This document shows positions 27,778 to 36,847 of a DNA stretch of 64,000 nucleotides, in pieces. Source of the stretch: Peribacillus cavernae (GTDB taxonomy: Bacteria > Bacillota > Bacilli > Bacillales > DSM-1321); NCBI RefSeq assembly GCF_003989135.1, contig NZ_RYZZ01000005.1, forward strand, positions 1 through 64,000, written 5' to 3'. The notes beneath the pieces were generated by a model. The model ran no database searches. It worked only from the letters and a program-made list of their open reading frames with translations, and had not been told where the DNA came from. The position numbers and the translations under genes are program-made. The first letter of the stretch is position 1, and every line of letters begins with the position of its first letter.

Positions 27778-28358
27778 GTTTTCATTTTCCCCTTTTGTGC
27801 CTCCCCTTTGAACGGAGAACTTCCCTTCACAAGTGCCCCCAGTAACAAGGCAAAAATAATGATCGCGGGATGAACATGGACCACTTCCATCAATACTAAA
27901 CTGACCAAAACAAAAACAAGGCTCCAGGTCCAGCCCAGCGCAGACTTTGTCGATTTTTTAAAAAAGTCCCATGTCATCGTTAATAGCATGACCGCTACTA
28001 CCGGAACCACAGCCGCAGCCATGCCTTTTACCCAGGGCTTATCTTTATAGGAGTTCAATACATTTAAGAGGACGATCATGAAAACGATTGTCGGGATCAT
28101 TAGCGCAAAAAGTCCGTTTACCATGCCCCATAGCCCGCCGACACGAAATCCGATATATCCTGCCATTTTGGTAGCAATCGGCCCCGGCATTGCATTGGCA
28201 AGGGCCAGCACATCGCCAAATTCCTCCGAATCCATCCAATGGTATTTCTCTACCACTTCTTTTTGTACCAACGGAATAGCGGAAGGACCCCCTCCAAAAC
28301 CAAGCATCCCAACCCTAAAAAAGGCCATAAAAATATCCGCCTGTTTCACCTGTTTCAC
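27774..28358 (-). CDS. chromate transporter, first half-protein
   Basis: A 194-residue CHR-family protein similar to the next gene (FFRVGMLGFGGGPSAIPLVQ, AMPGPIATKMAGYIGF). The two gene products together equal one long-chain ChrA and probably form the active exporter. The basic C-terminal tail (KGSSPFKGEAQKGKMK) is cytosolic. It lies 60 nt after the gamma-glutamyltransferase gene; B. subtilis also keeps ywrA, ywrB and ywrD together. Confidence 0.88.
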   Translation of the reverse strand: MKQVKQADIFMAFFRVGMLGFGGGPSAIPLVQKEVVEKYHWMDSEEFGDVLALANAMPGPIATKMAGYIGFRVGGLWGMVNGLFALMIPTIVFMIVLLNVLNSYKDKPWVKGMAAAVVPVVAVMLLTMTWDFFKKSTKSALGWTWSLVFVLVSLVLMEVVHVHPAIIIFALLLGALVKGSSPFKGEAQKGKMKT

Positions 28359-28418
28359 CCTTTCTCACAAACACGATATAAATGCCTGTACGGCAGACAC
28401 CATCTATTCATACTTTTT

Positions 28419-30029
28419 TTACCAGGCTGCAACGCTTCCGTCAGTTCTCGGCTCGGTTCCGCCCATCAAGACGCCTGTTTCCGGATTGCGCCAAACGATC
28501 TGGCCCCGGCCGAAGCCACCTGTATCAACCGCCACTTCCACTTGATGGCCTTTCCGGCTGAGGGCCTGAGCGATATGATTCGGAAAATGAGGCTCAACCT
28601 GTACCGTCTTTCCGCTGATCCATTGCCATCTCGGCGCATCGAGCGCAGCCTGGGGATTCAACTGGAAATCGACTGTATTCATGACAACCTGCATATGACC
28701 CTGCGGCTGCATATACCCGCCCATGACCCCAAATGGACCGACTGCCTGGCCAGCCTTTGTCAGGAAACCCGGGATGATAGTGTGATACGTCTTTTTCCCA
28801 GGCTTTAAGGCATTCGCATCGCTTGAGTCCAATGAAAAGTCATGGCCCCTGTTCTGAAGCGAAACCCCTGTCCCAGGCACGACAATTCCTGAACCGAAGC
28901 CCATATAGTTACTCTGGATAAAAGAAACCATGTTTCCCTCGCCGTCAGCCGTTGCGAGATATACGGTTCCCCCTCCAGGCGGCTGGTAAGGCCGGGCCTC
29001 TATTGCCGCTTCACTGATTTCATTGCGGCGTGATTCACCATATCCCTCTGACAACAATTCCTCTGCTGTAACCTTCATTTCAGACGGATCTGTAATAAAC
29101 GCTTTGCCATCTGTAAACGCAAGCTTCATCGCTTCAATTTGTTTATGGTATGTATCCACACTTTCCTTTTCCGCAAAAGAAAAGCCTTTGGCAATGTTGA
29201 GGGCAAGCAGCGCAACAAGCCCCTGTCCGTTCGGCGGGATCTCCCAGACATCATAACCTCTATAATTCACGCTGATCGGGTCGACCCACTCTGCCTTAAA
29301 GCCAGCCAAATCCTCTTTTGATAAAAACCCGTTGTATTTTTCAGAAAAAGCCGCAATCTTATCGGCAATTTCTCCACGGTAAAAGCCTTCAGCGTTTGTT
29401 TCTGCGATTAGCCTTAACGTGTCGGCATGACCCTGCGACCGCCAGATTTCCCCAACTTTCGGCGCCCTGCCATCGGGGGCAAACGTTTCGAACCAGTGCT
29501 GGAATTCATCAGCAGTTAAAACCTGTTTATATCTTCGGTATGCATTCTCCCAATTCTTCCCCAGTATCGGCGTTAACGGATACCCTTTCTCAGCGTAGTC
29601 GATCGCTGGCTCAAGCACTTCCTTGAGCGGCAGCTTTCCGAATCTCCGGGAGAGCTCTGCCCAGGCCGACGGTGCACCGGGAACGGTTACCGGAATCAAG
29701 CCATGTACTGGCATCTTTTCGTATCCTCTCGCTTTCACAGCTTCAATAGAAATCGATTTCGGAGCAGGGCCGCTCGCATTCAAACCATACAGCTTCCCCC
29801 TTGTCCACACCAGCGCAAATGCATCCGAGCCGATGCCGTTTGAGGTTGGCTCAACGACCGTCAAAGCAGCCGCTGCCGCAATGGCTGCGTCTATTGCGTT
29901 ACCGCCTTTTTTCATCATGTCCAATCCAGCCTGTGCTGCTAAAGGCTGCGACGTTGCAACCATGCCATTCCGCGCAATTACAGACGAGCGCTGTGAAGGA
30001 TACGGGTGGTAATGATAGTCAAAGTTCAT
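28419..30029 (-). CDS. ywrD: gamma-glutamyltransferase, YwrD type
   Basis: A 536-residue Ntn-hydrolase homologue. It shows the usual GGT order: GMVATSQPLAAQAGLDMMKK near the start, the oxyanion and substrate residues, the autoprocessing threonine in PGGGTVYLATADGEGNM, then the small-subunit motif and GGYMQPQGHMQVV. There is no signal peptide, so the enzyme appears cytosolic, like B. subtilis YwrD and unlike secreted Ggt. It should cleave or transfer gamma-glutamyl groups. The ATG at 30029 follows GAGGTG. Confidence 0.85.
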   Translation of the reverse strand: MNFDYHYHPYPSQRSSVIARNGMVATSQPLAAQAGLDMMKKGGNAIDAAIAAAAALTVVEPTSNGIGSDAFALVWTRGKLYGLNASGPAPKSISIEAVKARGYEKMPVHGLIPVTVPGAPSAWAELSRRFGKLPLKEVLEPAIDYAEKGYPLTPILGKNWENAYRRYKQVLTADEFQHWFETFAPDGRAPKVGEIWRSQGHADTLRLIAETNAEGFYRGEIADKIAAFSEKYNGFLSKEDLAGFKAEWVDPISVNYRGYDVWEIPPNGQGLVALLALNIAKGFSFAEKESVDTYHKQIEAMKLAFTDGKAFITDPSEMKVTAEELLSEGYGESRRNEISEAAIEARPYQPPGGGTVYLATADGEGNMVSFIQSNYMGFGSGIVVPGTGVSLQNRGHDFSLDSSDANALKPGKKTYHTIIPGFLTKAGQAVGPFGVMGGYMQPQGHMQVVMNTVDFQLNPQAALDAPRWQWISGKTVQVEPHFPNHIAQALSRKGHQVEVAVDTGGFGRGQIVWRNPETGVLMGGTEPRTDGSVAAW

Positions 30030-30298
30030 GAAAAACACCTCGTTTTTTAAGGATATCTATTAGTATAGTAATAGTATAGTAAAGTTTGCTATTTTTTTCA
30101 GAATCATGACTACTCCAAGGAGTTTCAACTGTATTTATTTAAACCAAGTAACGTATAATGAACCTGTGCCGGTTATCATTACTTTATTCTCATGAAATAT
30201 CGAAACAAGATTGCTATAGTATGGGTAGTAATATTTACCATGATCGTTGTGATGTCAACTTATTTACTTTTTCCCAAAAACAGAAGAAAGGAATCCAA

Positions 30299-30502
30299 AT
30301 GTTCTATCCAACTTTTGAAAGTAAAAACAACCATGTCGTACATATAGTCAAGGATCAAAACAACTGCTTATGTGAACTTAAACACAACTCCTTCTATGAA
30401 CTGAACAGAAAAGACTTACGGAACATCGTGTTCAGACCGGTTAAGGACGTGACATGTGAAAGCTGTCTGGATAAGTTAGATGAGATCAAAGACCTCTTGT
30501 AA
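30299..30502 (+). CDS. small cysteine-containing protein of unknown function
   Basis: A 67-residue protein starting at an ATG preceded by AAAGGA; the open frame extends to 30158 but without good initiation. It has CLC at residues 22-24 and CESC near residue 55-58, a possible metal site split over the chain, and ends in a charged helix LDKLDEIKDLL. I do not recognise the family. It is the only plus-strand gene in this part and is followed by the bidirectional hpf terminator. Confidence 0.6.
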   Translation: MFYPTFESKNNHVVHIVKDQNNCLCELKHNSFYELNRKDLRNIVFRPVKDVTCESCLDKLDEIKDLL

Positions 30503-30562
30503 TGGCGTTGACCTCGATTTATTCCTTCGGTTTAGGGATACCCGGCGGCCGGATAAAATAAA

Positions 30563-30589
30563 ACGCAGTTCTGAAGTCCAGAACTGCGT
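30563..30589. terminator. bidirectional terminator of hpf
   Basis: ACGCAGTTCTG and CAGAACTGCGT with a 5-nt loop. T-rich on the plus strand (GGGTTTTTATTT) and on the minus strand (TTTTATTTTAT). Confidence 0.85.
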
Positions 30590-30614
30590 CGGTGGGTTTT
30601 TATTTAAGCTGTAT

Positions 30615-31166
30615 TTAGCTTGGCTCGATTAAACCATAACGGCCATCTTTACGGCGGTACACCACATTGGTTGTATTTGTTTCTGAATTTGTGTATACGA
30701 AGAAACTATGGCCAAGCATGTTCATTTGCAGGATCGCTTCCTCACTATCCATAGGCTTCAAGTCAAAGCGCTTGTTGCGGACAACTTCCAAATCACTTTC
30801 TTCTTCAAAAGGAACTACCTCTGGTTCTTCAACCGCCACGGCAAACATCTCTGCAGTGCTTCCGGTTGACCTGAATTTACGGTTTACTTTCGTCTTATGT
30901 TTACGAATCTGGCGTTCAAGCTTATCGGTGATCAAGTCAATCGCCGCATACATATCTTCATTTTCCTCTTCAGCACGCAGCACCAAATTTGTCATTGGAA
31001 TCGTCACTTCTACTTTGGAGGTGTTGTTATTAACCTTCAAATTTACATTTGCATCAGCATTTGGCGTGTTGTTAAAATATCGTTCCAGTTTTCCGATTTT
31101 TTTCTCTACATACTCTCGAATTGCTGGAGTCACCTCAATGTTTTCACCGCGAACGTTGTAATTCAT
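30615..31166 (-). CDS. hpf: ribosome hibernation-promoting factor, long form
   Basis: A 183-residue protein. The N-terminal domain (MNYNVRGENIEVTPAIREYV) binds the small ribosomal subunit; the C-terminal domain (FDLKPMDSEEAILQMNMLGH) dimerises it so that 70S particles pair into inactive 100S. B. subtilis Hpf/YvyD has the same size and lies by the fliD-fliS-fliT genes. A sigma-B-type promoter upstream fits its stress induction. Confidence 0.94.
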   Translation of the reverse strand: MNYNVRGENIEVTPAIREYVEKKIGKLERYFNNTPNADANVNLKVNNNTSKVEVTIPMTNLVLRAEEENEDMYAAIDLITDKLERQIRKHKTKVNRKFRSTGSTAEMFAVAVEEPEVVPFEEESDLEVVRNKRFDLKPMDSEEAILQMNMLGHSFFVYTNSETNTTNVVYRRKDGRYGLIEPS

Positions 31167-31213
31167 AAACGTAAGTCCTCCTTTGAATAAGACTATAACA
31201 GTAATATTCTACG

Positions 31214-31239
31214 ATACCCTTTACAAACCCTTCACAAAC
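31214..31239 (-). promoter_or_regulatory. sigma-B-type promoter of hpf
   Basis: GTTTGT (31239-31234), a 14-nt spacer and GGGTAT (31219-31214) match the sigma-B pattern GTTTAA-N12-15-GGGTAT. It lies 48 nt upstream of the start codon. Confidence 0.75.
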
Positions 31240-31340
31240 AATTAATAAATTACCTCGAATCGTTGAAAAACAGGTCAAAAATCGGAAACATGGAATGGTA
31301 TCGCATTTACATTATTATAACAATTCATATGACTAAAGAA

Positions 31341-31372
31341 AACCAATCATGCTTTGAAAAGGATGATTGGTT
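31341..31372 (-). terminator. terminator of the fliD-fliS-fliT group
   Basis: AACCAATCAT and ATGATTGGTT form a perfect stem 26 nt past the fliT stop. Confidence 0.7.
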
Positions 31373-31397
31373 TCATGAAGGATTTATTTTTGTCTGC

Positions 31398-31745
31398 CTA
31401 TTTCCGTTTATCATAAAACATTCCGTCGTTTGAAAGCGCTTGGTAAGAGTTCATGTACTTAGCTGTAGATGTCTTTTTTGCACTTAACTGTTTGATATCT
31501 TTCTGAATGTCTATTTTTTCCCTGTTTAAAAGGATTGTGACCTTTTGGTTTAACTCAATTAACTGCCTTCCAAACTCTTTCTCTTCATCTGAAAAGGGAG
31601 GCTGCATTGTGCTAAGCAAATTCTCCCGTTGAGAAAGCAGTTTTTCTACAATACGAACTCTTTCGTCCCGTTCCTGAGGCTTTTTGCACTCGAGCAGATC
31701 AATCAGCTTTACTGTAGTTTCATGAAAAGTTTGGACGGGGCTCAC
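31398..31745 (-). CDS. fliT: flagellar chaperone FliT
   Basis: A 115-residue, mainly helical protein behind fliS. In the Bacillus layout FliT escorts the filament cap protein FliD and can hold it until export. Its sequence is poorly conserved, so the name rests mostly on gene order, size and helical charge pattern (RVRIVEKLLSQRENLL). Its ATG overlaps the last bases of fliS. Confidence 0.75.
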   Translation of the reverse strand: MSPVQTFHETTVKLIDLLECKKPQERDERVRIVEKLLSQRENLLSTMQPPFSDEEKEFGRQLIELNQKVTILLNREKIDIQKDIKQLSAKKTSTAKYMNSYQALSNDGMFYDKRK

Positions 31746-32146
31746 TATATTTGACCAGCCTGGGAATATTGCTTTTGGCGATTTAGCTGGACGACTTCCT
31801 TCCAGGTATCACGGAACTCCGCCACAAAGCCTTCAACCTCTTCAATGATTGTCTCATCATTTTGCAGATTGGCTTCTACCAATCTGCGGTATAAGTAATC
31901 ATACAAAGACAGCAAATCCTTTGACACAGCGATATCCATATTTAAAGTAACCATCAGTTCCTGGATGATGTTTTGCGCTTTTTGGATATTTTTATTTCTT
32001 TCTTCAATGGAACCTGTCTCGATTGCCTTTTTAGCCTGTGATAAAAATTTTAAGCAGCCGTTATAAAGCATAAGGGTCAGTTCCCCTGGGGATGCGGTGT
32101 TTACAGAATTTTGCTGATATGCTTGATACGGATTGCCAGTTGCCAT
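31745..32146 (-). CDS. fliS: flagellin export chaperone FliS
   Basis: A 133-residue four-helix protein. The N-terminus MATGNPYQAYQQNSVNTASP and LTLMLYNGCLKFL are the standard FliS signature, as is DLLSLYDYLYRRLVEANLQN. It binds the flagellin C-terminus to stop polymerisation in the cytosol; in Bacillus it also affects FliW-CsrA control of hag. It lies 21 nt after fliD. Confidence 0.95.
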   Translation of the reverse strand: MATGNPYQAYQQNSVNTASPGELTLMLYNGCLKFLSQAKKAIETGSIEERNKNIQKAQNIIQELMVTLNMDIAVSKDLLSLYDYLYRRLVEANLQNDETIIEEVEGFVAEFRDTWKEVVQLNRQKQYSQAGQI

Positions 32147-32167
32147 ATAAAACCCTTCCTTCTTTTA

Positions 32168-33676
32168 TTAAGCTCCGCCAAACTGCTGCATTAAATAATT
32201 CATTTGCTCATTAGAACGCTGGATCGCCTTTTCCATCGCGGTGAATTGGCGCCAGTAACGGTCTTCAGTAGAAACCAATCGATCTTCAAAATTAGTAATC
32301 TGCTTGTCAAAACCATCTAAGAGGCGTCCAATGGTAAATGTATTATTAACACTTGATGCCTTCCCTGCCTTACTTTCAATATCCGTCATAGTTGTTTTAA
32401 TCGTATCTCTTAACCGCCGGGCCAAACCCTTTTCTTCTGTTGTTGCACCGTCTTTTTGAAACAGTTCATAAACAGCATTGGGATTCTCCGAAATAGCTTT
32501 ACGGAGATCCTCTTCGTTAATAACCAGCTTTCCACCTTCCAGGTAATTACTCGAAGTAGTAATCCCGATATCGCCGAGCTGTTTCAATCCCTGGCTGCTT
32601 GTAACCGGGTTGTATAGATTCATGCGCATTTTATTAAGACTGCCGGACAAGATAGAATTATTTCTGAGAGTACCGCTCTTAGCCTTTTCCTCCCAAAGCT
32701 CAATATCTTTTTCATCCATGTCCTTTTTCTGCTCACTGGTCAACGGCTGAAAATCACGATATTTTTTCTCATCCAACTCACCTCTGATTTTTTCAATCGT
32801 CTCGTTATATTTAGCAACGAACTTTACAACCGTATCCATAATGGCATCGACATCCGGCGCGGAAGAAAAAGTAACATTATTACTTGTTTGCTGCTTTAGC
32901 GTTAACTCGACACCATTAATCTGGAATGTATTGGATGGACGAGTAAGATTAAGACCATTATAGGTGAATTCTGCATTGGCACCTAAAGAACCAGTCTTAG
33001 GTATTCTTGCATCTGCAGCGACGTTGTCTAAATCGACATTTAATACATTTGTAAAAAAGTCCCCGGTCAGTTTAATTTCAGGGCCGCCTGATACATCCCC
33101 TGTATTTTTCGCTGTCAAAGAAATTTGTTTAGTTGTATTATCATAAAACGCAGTGACTCCGGAGTTCGCATTAATCTTTGAAAGAATGCTGTCCAGTGTA
33201 TCAGTACCTGGGACGATGGTAAGTTTAAAAACTTTGTCCGTTGCTTCCAAACTCCCATCTTTGGTAATGGTTTGGATCGTAATATCTTTCGAACCAGTAA
33301 AATCAGACAACACTTGTGATGAATCCGAAATGCTTGCTGGAGTGTAACTATATATCGAAGCCGCTGTCGCCAGCTTGCCCACTTTGACTGTCCCTGAAAA
33401 ATCTATAGTAGAGTTAATGTTTTTTACAGAAACAGCATCGGGGTCAGAAACCGTAACCGTCTTTTTTATAAAAGATCCTTGTTTAGAAACCCCATCAAAA
33501 ATAGACTTATCAAGATCAAACAATAATTTGTTCATTTCCCGAAAATCGTCCCGTTGCCACTCCGTGTACTGCTTCTTTTGACTCACCTTATCTAAGGGGA
33601 TGCGTTCCGCTTTCATCATATCGCTTACCAATTGATCGATATCCATCCCGCTTGCAAGTCCGCCAATACGTACCAT
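32168..33676 (-). CDS. fliD: flagellar filament cap protein FliD (hook-associated protein 2)
   Basis: A 502-residue exported protein without a cleaved signal. The N-terminal block MVRIGGLASGMDIDQLVSDM and a heptad-rich C-terminus (QFTAMEKAIQRSNEQMNYLM) form the D0 coiled coil of the cap pentamer, while the middle is the variable outer domain. It sits on the filament tip and guides flagellin folding. Lies between flaG and fliS, as in B. subtilis. Confidence 0.95.
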   Translation of the reverse strand: MVRIGGLASGMDIDQLVSDMMKAERIPLDKVSQKKQYTEWQRDDFREMNKLLFDLDKSIFDGVSKQGSFIKKTVTVSDPDAVSVKNINSTIDFSGTVKVGKLATAASIYSYTPASISDSSQVLSDFTGSKDITIQTITKDGSLEATDKVFKLTIVPGTDTLDSILSKINANSGVTAFYDNTTKQISLTAKNTGDVSGGPEIKLTGDFFTNVLNVDLDNVAADARIPKTGSLGANAEFTYNGLNLTRPSNTFQINGVELTLKQQTSNNVTFSSAPDVDAIMDTVVKFVAKYNETIEKIRGELDEKKYRDFQPLTSEQKKDMDEKDIELWEEKAKSGTLRNNSILSGSLNKMRMNLYNPVTSSQGLKQLGDIGITTSSNYLEGGKLVINEEDLRKAISENPNAVYELFQKDGATTEEKGLARRLRDTIKTTMTDIESKAGKASSVNNTFTIGRLLDGFDKQITNFEDRLVSTEDRYWRQFTAMEKAIQRSNEQMNYLMQQFGGA

Positions 33677-33691
33677 TTCTATATCACCAAC

Positions 33692-34036
33692 TTATATCTT
33701 TTTATCGACCATTAATCCGACAAAATCAGTCATAGCTGCATACATATCAAGCATCTTCTTTGAAGGGATTTCCTTGATCACTTCATGTGTTACATCATCC
33801 ACAATCGTTACGTAATACTCATTCAATTTTTCATGGAGCTCAAATTTCAGCGACGTGTTGGAAGGCTGAAGAAACTCATTCATGCTTTCGACAATCTTAT
33901 CGAGCTTTTCTTTTTTGTTATGATCTGTATTTGGAAGAGTGTCCTGATTGTTGCTAGCGTTTATATTCTTGTTACCTTCTAATGGTGCAATTCTGGTTGA
34001 ATAGGAGACAATTGGTTCTGAAACCCTTTCGATCAT
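33692..34036 (-). CDS. flaG: flagellar protein FlaG
   Basis: A 114-residue YvyC/FlaG-type protein. The N-terminal half is disordered; the C-terminal half (SLKFELHEKLNEYYVTIVDD then VTHEVIKEIPSKKMLDMYAA) is the conserved FlaG domain. The role is not settled; in other bacteria its loss changes filament length. It starts the fliD group, 15 nt before fliD, and has a sigma-D-type promoter. In B. subtilis the next gene upstream would be hag; here an 8-kb island intervenes. Confidence 0.85.
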   Translation of the reverse strand: MIERVSEPIVSYSTRIAPLEGNKNINASNNQDTLPNTDHNKKEKLDKIVESMNEFLQPSNTSLKFELHEKLNEYYVTIVDDVTHEVIKEIPSKKMLDMYAAMTDFVGLMVDKKI

Positions 34037-34071
34037 CAAGGTTCCCCCCTACTCTTTGGTTATCAATGTTT

Positions 34072-34097
34072 ATATCGGATGTTTCAGTGGAATTTTC
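34072..34097 (-). promoter_or_regulatory. sigma-D-type promoter of flaG-fliD-fliS-fliT
   Basis: GAAA (34097-34094), a 14-nt spacer and TCCGATAT (34079-34072). The -10 box is near-perfect for sigma-D (GCCGATAT); the -35 box is weaker. Nothing else is seen in 34098-34399 except a short open frame without initiation signals. Confidence 0.65.
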
Positions 34098-34399
34098 AGT
34101 GTTTATGAAATTATGTTAATACCTCTTAGGGAGTATAAGTATTTATTCAAAACTCTGATAAGCATTCATATGTTGGGGGCGAGGCCAACTTTTAAACCAA
34201 TTCTTCCTTTTGCACTTATAAATGAAGAATCCGAGAAAGAAGAGTACTAACTAGTATTCCAATCTAATGATAATGAGATGAGAATACATAGTGCATATTT
34301 CCTTGCAATTAATCTCACTTTTTAAACTTTAAAAGGTAAAATGGTAAAAAGAAGCGAAAAGGAAGGTGCATATTACCGCTTTATAAAGGGGTAGATATT

Positions 34400-34591
34400 A
34401 TGCTATGGGATGTTTCCAAGTTGATATTTGAAAACTATGGAGAAAAAAGCACATTAAGCAAGGAAGAGTTAAGTTCGCCAGATGATAGAAAATTCCCGAT
34501 AAAGTACCCGAGAGAATTTGAAAACCGTGTCAATTGGGAGGATGTAAACGAATTGATGGCCGCAAAAATTGCGGTATTGTTAAAAACCTGA
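34400..34591 (+). CDS. short hypothetical protein
   Basis: A 63-residue acidic open frame after a possible AAGGGG ribosome site. It has no signal peptide, membrane segment or motif that I know. It lies at the left edge of the accessory island and may be a gene fragment. Confidence 0.35.
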   Translation: MLWDVSKLIFENYGEKSTLSKEELSSPDDRKFPIKYPREFENRVNWEDVNELMAAKIAVLLKT

Positions 34592-34705
34592 AGACTGTAA
34601 AAGCTAAATAACGTACCGGAATGGAAAAAGAGGCCGTTTAATGCTTAACTTCATTAAGCAATCTGATGCAGACTATGGAATTTCGGATGGGGATAGGTAT
34701 GATGA

Positions 34706-35187
34706 CTACTCTTTTCCCTTTAACTTTATCACTTCTTCAATAGAAAGTTTTACATATTTAGCCACAAGTTCTGCTGGCATACCGTCTTTTAAAAGTTCGA
34801 GAGCAACCAGCATTTGACCTTTTTCTCTTCCTTTTTCTCTTCCTTCTTCTCTTCCTTCTTTCAGTAACTCTCCGAAAGTAGGCGGCAAGTTTTTTCTATC
34901 TAGGTACATCATCTCAGTTTCCTCCTTTGAAAGGCTCATTCGTTTCTCAACTTTCTTGTCAAGTCGATTGGAATTTGTAGTAAATAGTCAATGAAGTAAA
35001 TAAGTGTGGAAATATAGATGCGACGCTCTTCTTGGGGGAAGACATTTTTTTGTAGAACCAATCGCATTAAATTCCGCTTAAAGCGATAGCGTTTTACCGT
35101 ATCACTTTTTGCCTCATTGGCAAATTTTGCAGCCAACACTGCAATTAGAGAGAGTGTGTATAGCGTATAGATTCTGGTGGCTGACAT
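34706..35187 (-). pseudogene. C-terminal remnant of an Rpn-family nuclease
   Basis: Two overlapping frames together resemble the end of PD-(D/E)XK 'putative transposase' proteins. The first has RFKRNLMRLVLQKNVFPQEE followed by YISTLIYFIDYLLQIP; the second has PPTFGELLKEGREEGREKGR, the usual charged repeat before the C-terminus, and ends LSIEEVIKLKGKE. The N-terminal nuclease part is absent and the frames meet at an ATGA overlap, so this is probably one gene broken by a frameshift. It lies just behind the intact Rpn gene but is not a copy of it. Confidence 0.6.
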
Positions 35188-35220
35188 GCACCTTAAATCC
35201 CAAACTTACAGGTCCCATTC

Positions 35221-36165
35221 TTATGACTCCTTCAAACGCTGAATCTGCTCAACAGGTAAACCAGTCAAGTCCGCTATCAGACCAATATCCATTCCTAACG
35301 AAATCATCTTCTTCGCTACATCCGCTTTTCCTTCCTCTTTTCCTTCTGCTTTTCCCTTCTCCAATGCCATCTGCTCTCTTAACTCCGCTTCTCTCTGCGC
35401 TGAATACCGGTCAAGCACTTCCTTCAACCGGATTTCATAGGCAAGCCGCGTCTCTTTGTCGGCACTCAATTGTTCCCAATCTTGAAACGCTTCCCGCAAA
35501 ATTGGATCCTTCACAGCAATCTCCTCCAGTTCATGATAAATATCTTCATACACATGATGATTTTTCCGGTCGACAATCCCGAGCATCAACAGCCATCTTG
35601 CAAGTACATCATCTCTTGGATTCAACTTTCCTTGCTTCCAGTCACTGAGAAGCTTTGGCATTTCCACAAAGTTCATCTCCAGCACGTTCGTCAGCTTAAA
35701 TTGATCATCATCTTCATAAAGATGGAAGGTAGTATGGAACTTGTTTGTTTCCGTCTGGAAAAGATTAAAGTTGAGAATATTAATTGTGATGACTGGCTTA
35801 AGTTCCAGATAGCTTGATCCCGCACTCATCGGCTCTTTGTATAAATGCGACCAGTAAAAAAGAGAACGTTGGACCATATCATATTCATTAGAAAATTGAA
35901 TTTCGATGTTGACGATTTCACCTTTATTCGTTTTTGCACGCACATCAAGCCGCGATTGCTTGTCACCGGGGTATTCACCGACGATCTCACTGTTTTCATA
36001 AGTGATCTCTTTAATCTTTTCCTCCCCTGTCCGTTTAAGAAGTGCATTCAAAAATACGATCGTCATATGTTTATTGCTGTCACTTCCAAACAATTGCTTA
36101 AAAGCAAAATCAATTTTCAAATCAATAAGTTCATTTAAAGGCAGTCGCTTGAGTAAACGTTCCAT
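35221..36165 (-). CDS. Rpn-family recombination-promoting nuclease (PD-(D/E)XK)
   Basis: A 314-residue protein of the TIGR01784/PF12784 type. The N-terminus (LIDLKIDFAFKQLFGSD) and the PD-(D/E)XK core, with LDVRAKTNKGEIVNIEIQ (Asp then a Glu-x-Gln motif), are intact. The tail carries the Glu/Lys repeat (EKGKAEGKEEGKADVAKKMI) and a final short helix domain. E. coli RpnA-type relatives are DNA endonucleases that raise RecA-independent recombination. The ATG at 36165 has AGGTG before it. A frameshifted partial copy lies at 37237-37829. Confidence 0.8.
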   Translation of the reverse strand: MERLLKRLPLNELIDLKIDFAFKQLFGSDSNKHMTIVFLNALLKRTGEEKIKEITYENSEIVGEYPGDKQSRLDVRAKTNKGEIVNIEIQFSNEYDMVQRSLFYWSHLYKEPMSAGSSYLELKPVITINILNFNLFQTETNKFHTTFHLYEDDDQFKLTNVLEMNFVEMPKLLSDWKQGKLNPRDDVLARWLLMLGIVDRKNHHVYEDIYHELEEIAVKDPILREAFQDWEQLSADKETRLAYEIRLKEVLDRYSAQREAELREQMALEKGKAEGKEEGKADVAKKMISLGMDIGLIADLTGLPVEQIQRLKES

Positions 36166-36424
36166 GGCCATCACCTGCTTCTTTTACCTTCATTATAGCA
36201 CGCTCTACTCTGTTTTAAAGAATGAGCAAACATGCCTATGTGCAAAAAAGTTAATTGTCTTTTTTCGAAAAATGAAGCTGTAAAATTCGGATGATGACTG
36301 GCACGAGAATCAATGCATATTTCTCATTCTCTGAAATATATTCCTCGACAGAAACATAGCGAAACTCTGTGGAGCAGTTTTGTGAAACAAGATTATTCGG
36401 GTGGTGACAGGCACGGAGACTAAC
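35831..36424. repeat. duplicated ~590-bp segment, copy A
   Basis: Covers the N-terminal third of the Rpn gene, its start and about 260 bp upstream. It matches 37237-37829 in the same orientation at roughly 90-95 percent by eye. Its right end (TGTGAAACAAGATTATTCGG then GTGGTGACAGGCACGGAGAC) abuts an ISL3 transposase fragment. Confidence 0.85.
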
Positions 36425-36847
36425 TGGGCGATTCGTTCTCAATTGGAACCTATAGTGAAGATGGCTAAAAGCTTAAAAAAGCATGAAGGTGGAATTTTAC
36501 GCTGGTTTGAATCTAAGATGACCAATGGATTGTTGGAGGGAATTAACAGCCTCGTTCAAGCTGCCAAACGAAAAGCAAGAGGCTATCGTACAACCAAAAA
36601 CTTTATCGCTATGATCTACGCAACAGCGAACAAGTTAAGTATCCGAGTCGAGCCCCATCGACTAGGGTAGGTCCTTCTTAGCTTACCGTCGCACTATTCA
36701 TTTCAGGGGTAGGCTGTCAAGTGCTTTCCTTGACGGGCTATCCCTGTAATGAAACTCTATCAAAAGCTAAGAAGGACTACATCTTCACTTGGCCTGGGAT
36801 TAGACTAGGACACTAACTTTCCCACACTAAATGGCGAGGAGCCAATC
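36416..36847 (+). pseudogene. ISL3-family transposase C-terminal fragment
   Basis: About 80 residues in the plus frame (RSQLEPIVKMAKSLKKHEGG, MTNGLLEGINSLVQAAKRKA, RGYRTTKNFIAMIYATANKL) form the end of an IS204/IS1001/IS1096/IS1165 transposase, which carries the last catalytic acidic residue region. All upstream parts are missing, replaced by the right end of repeat copy A. The 3' non-coding part runs to a CCACACTAAATGGCGAGGAG block near 36847, typical of what follows ISL3 genes. Confidence 0.75.
36671..36777. repeat. 107-nt nested hairpin after the ISL3 fragment
   Basis: Outer stem GTCCTTCTTAGCTT with its complement (14 bp perfect), a middle 16-bp stem with one mismatch and one G-U pair (TTCATTTCAGGGGTAG), and an inner GTCAAG/CTTGAC stem with a 7-nt loop. 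Confidence 0.75.

Noticed and set aside
34056-34250. 64-codon plus frame opposite the flaG promoter
   Set aside because: Overlaps the sigma-D-type promoter, no initiation signal, composition like intergenic DNA.
36251-36442. 63-codon minus frame over the dispersed repeat (RACHHPNNLVSQNCSTEF...)
   Set aside because: It is a translation of the repeat itself; the same peptide appears as false tails on the truncated recombinase in copy B.
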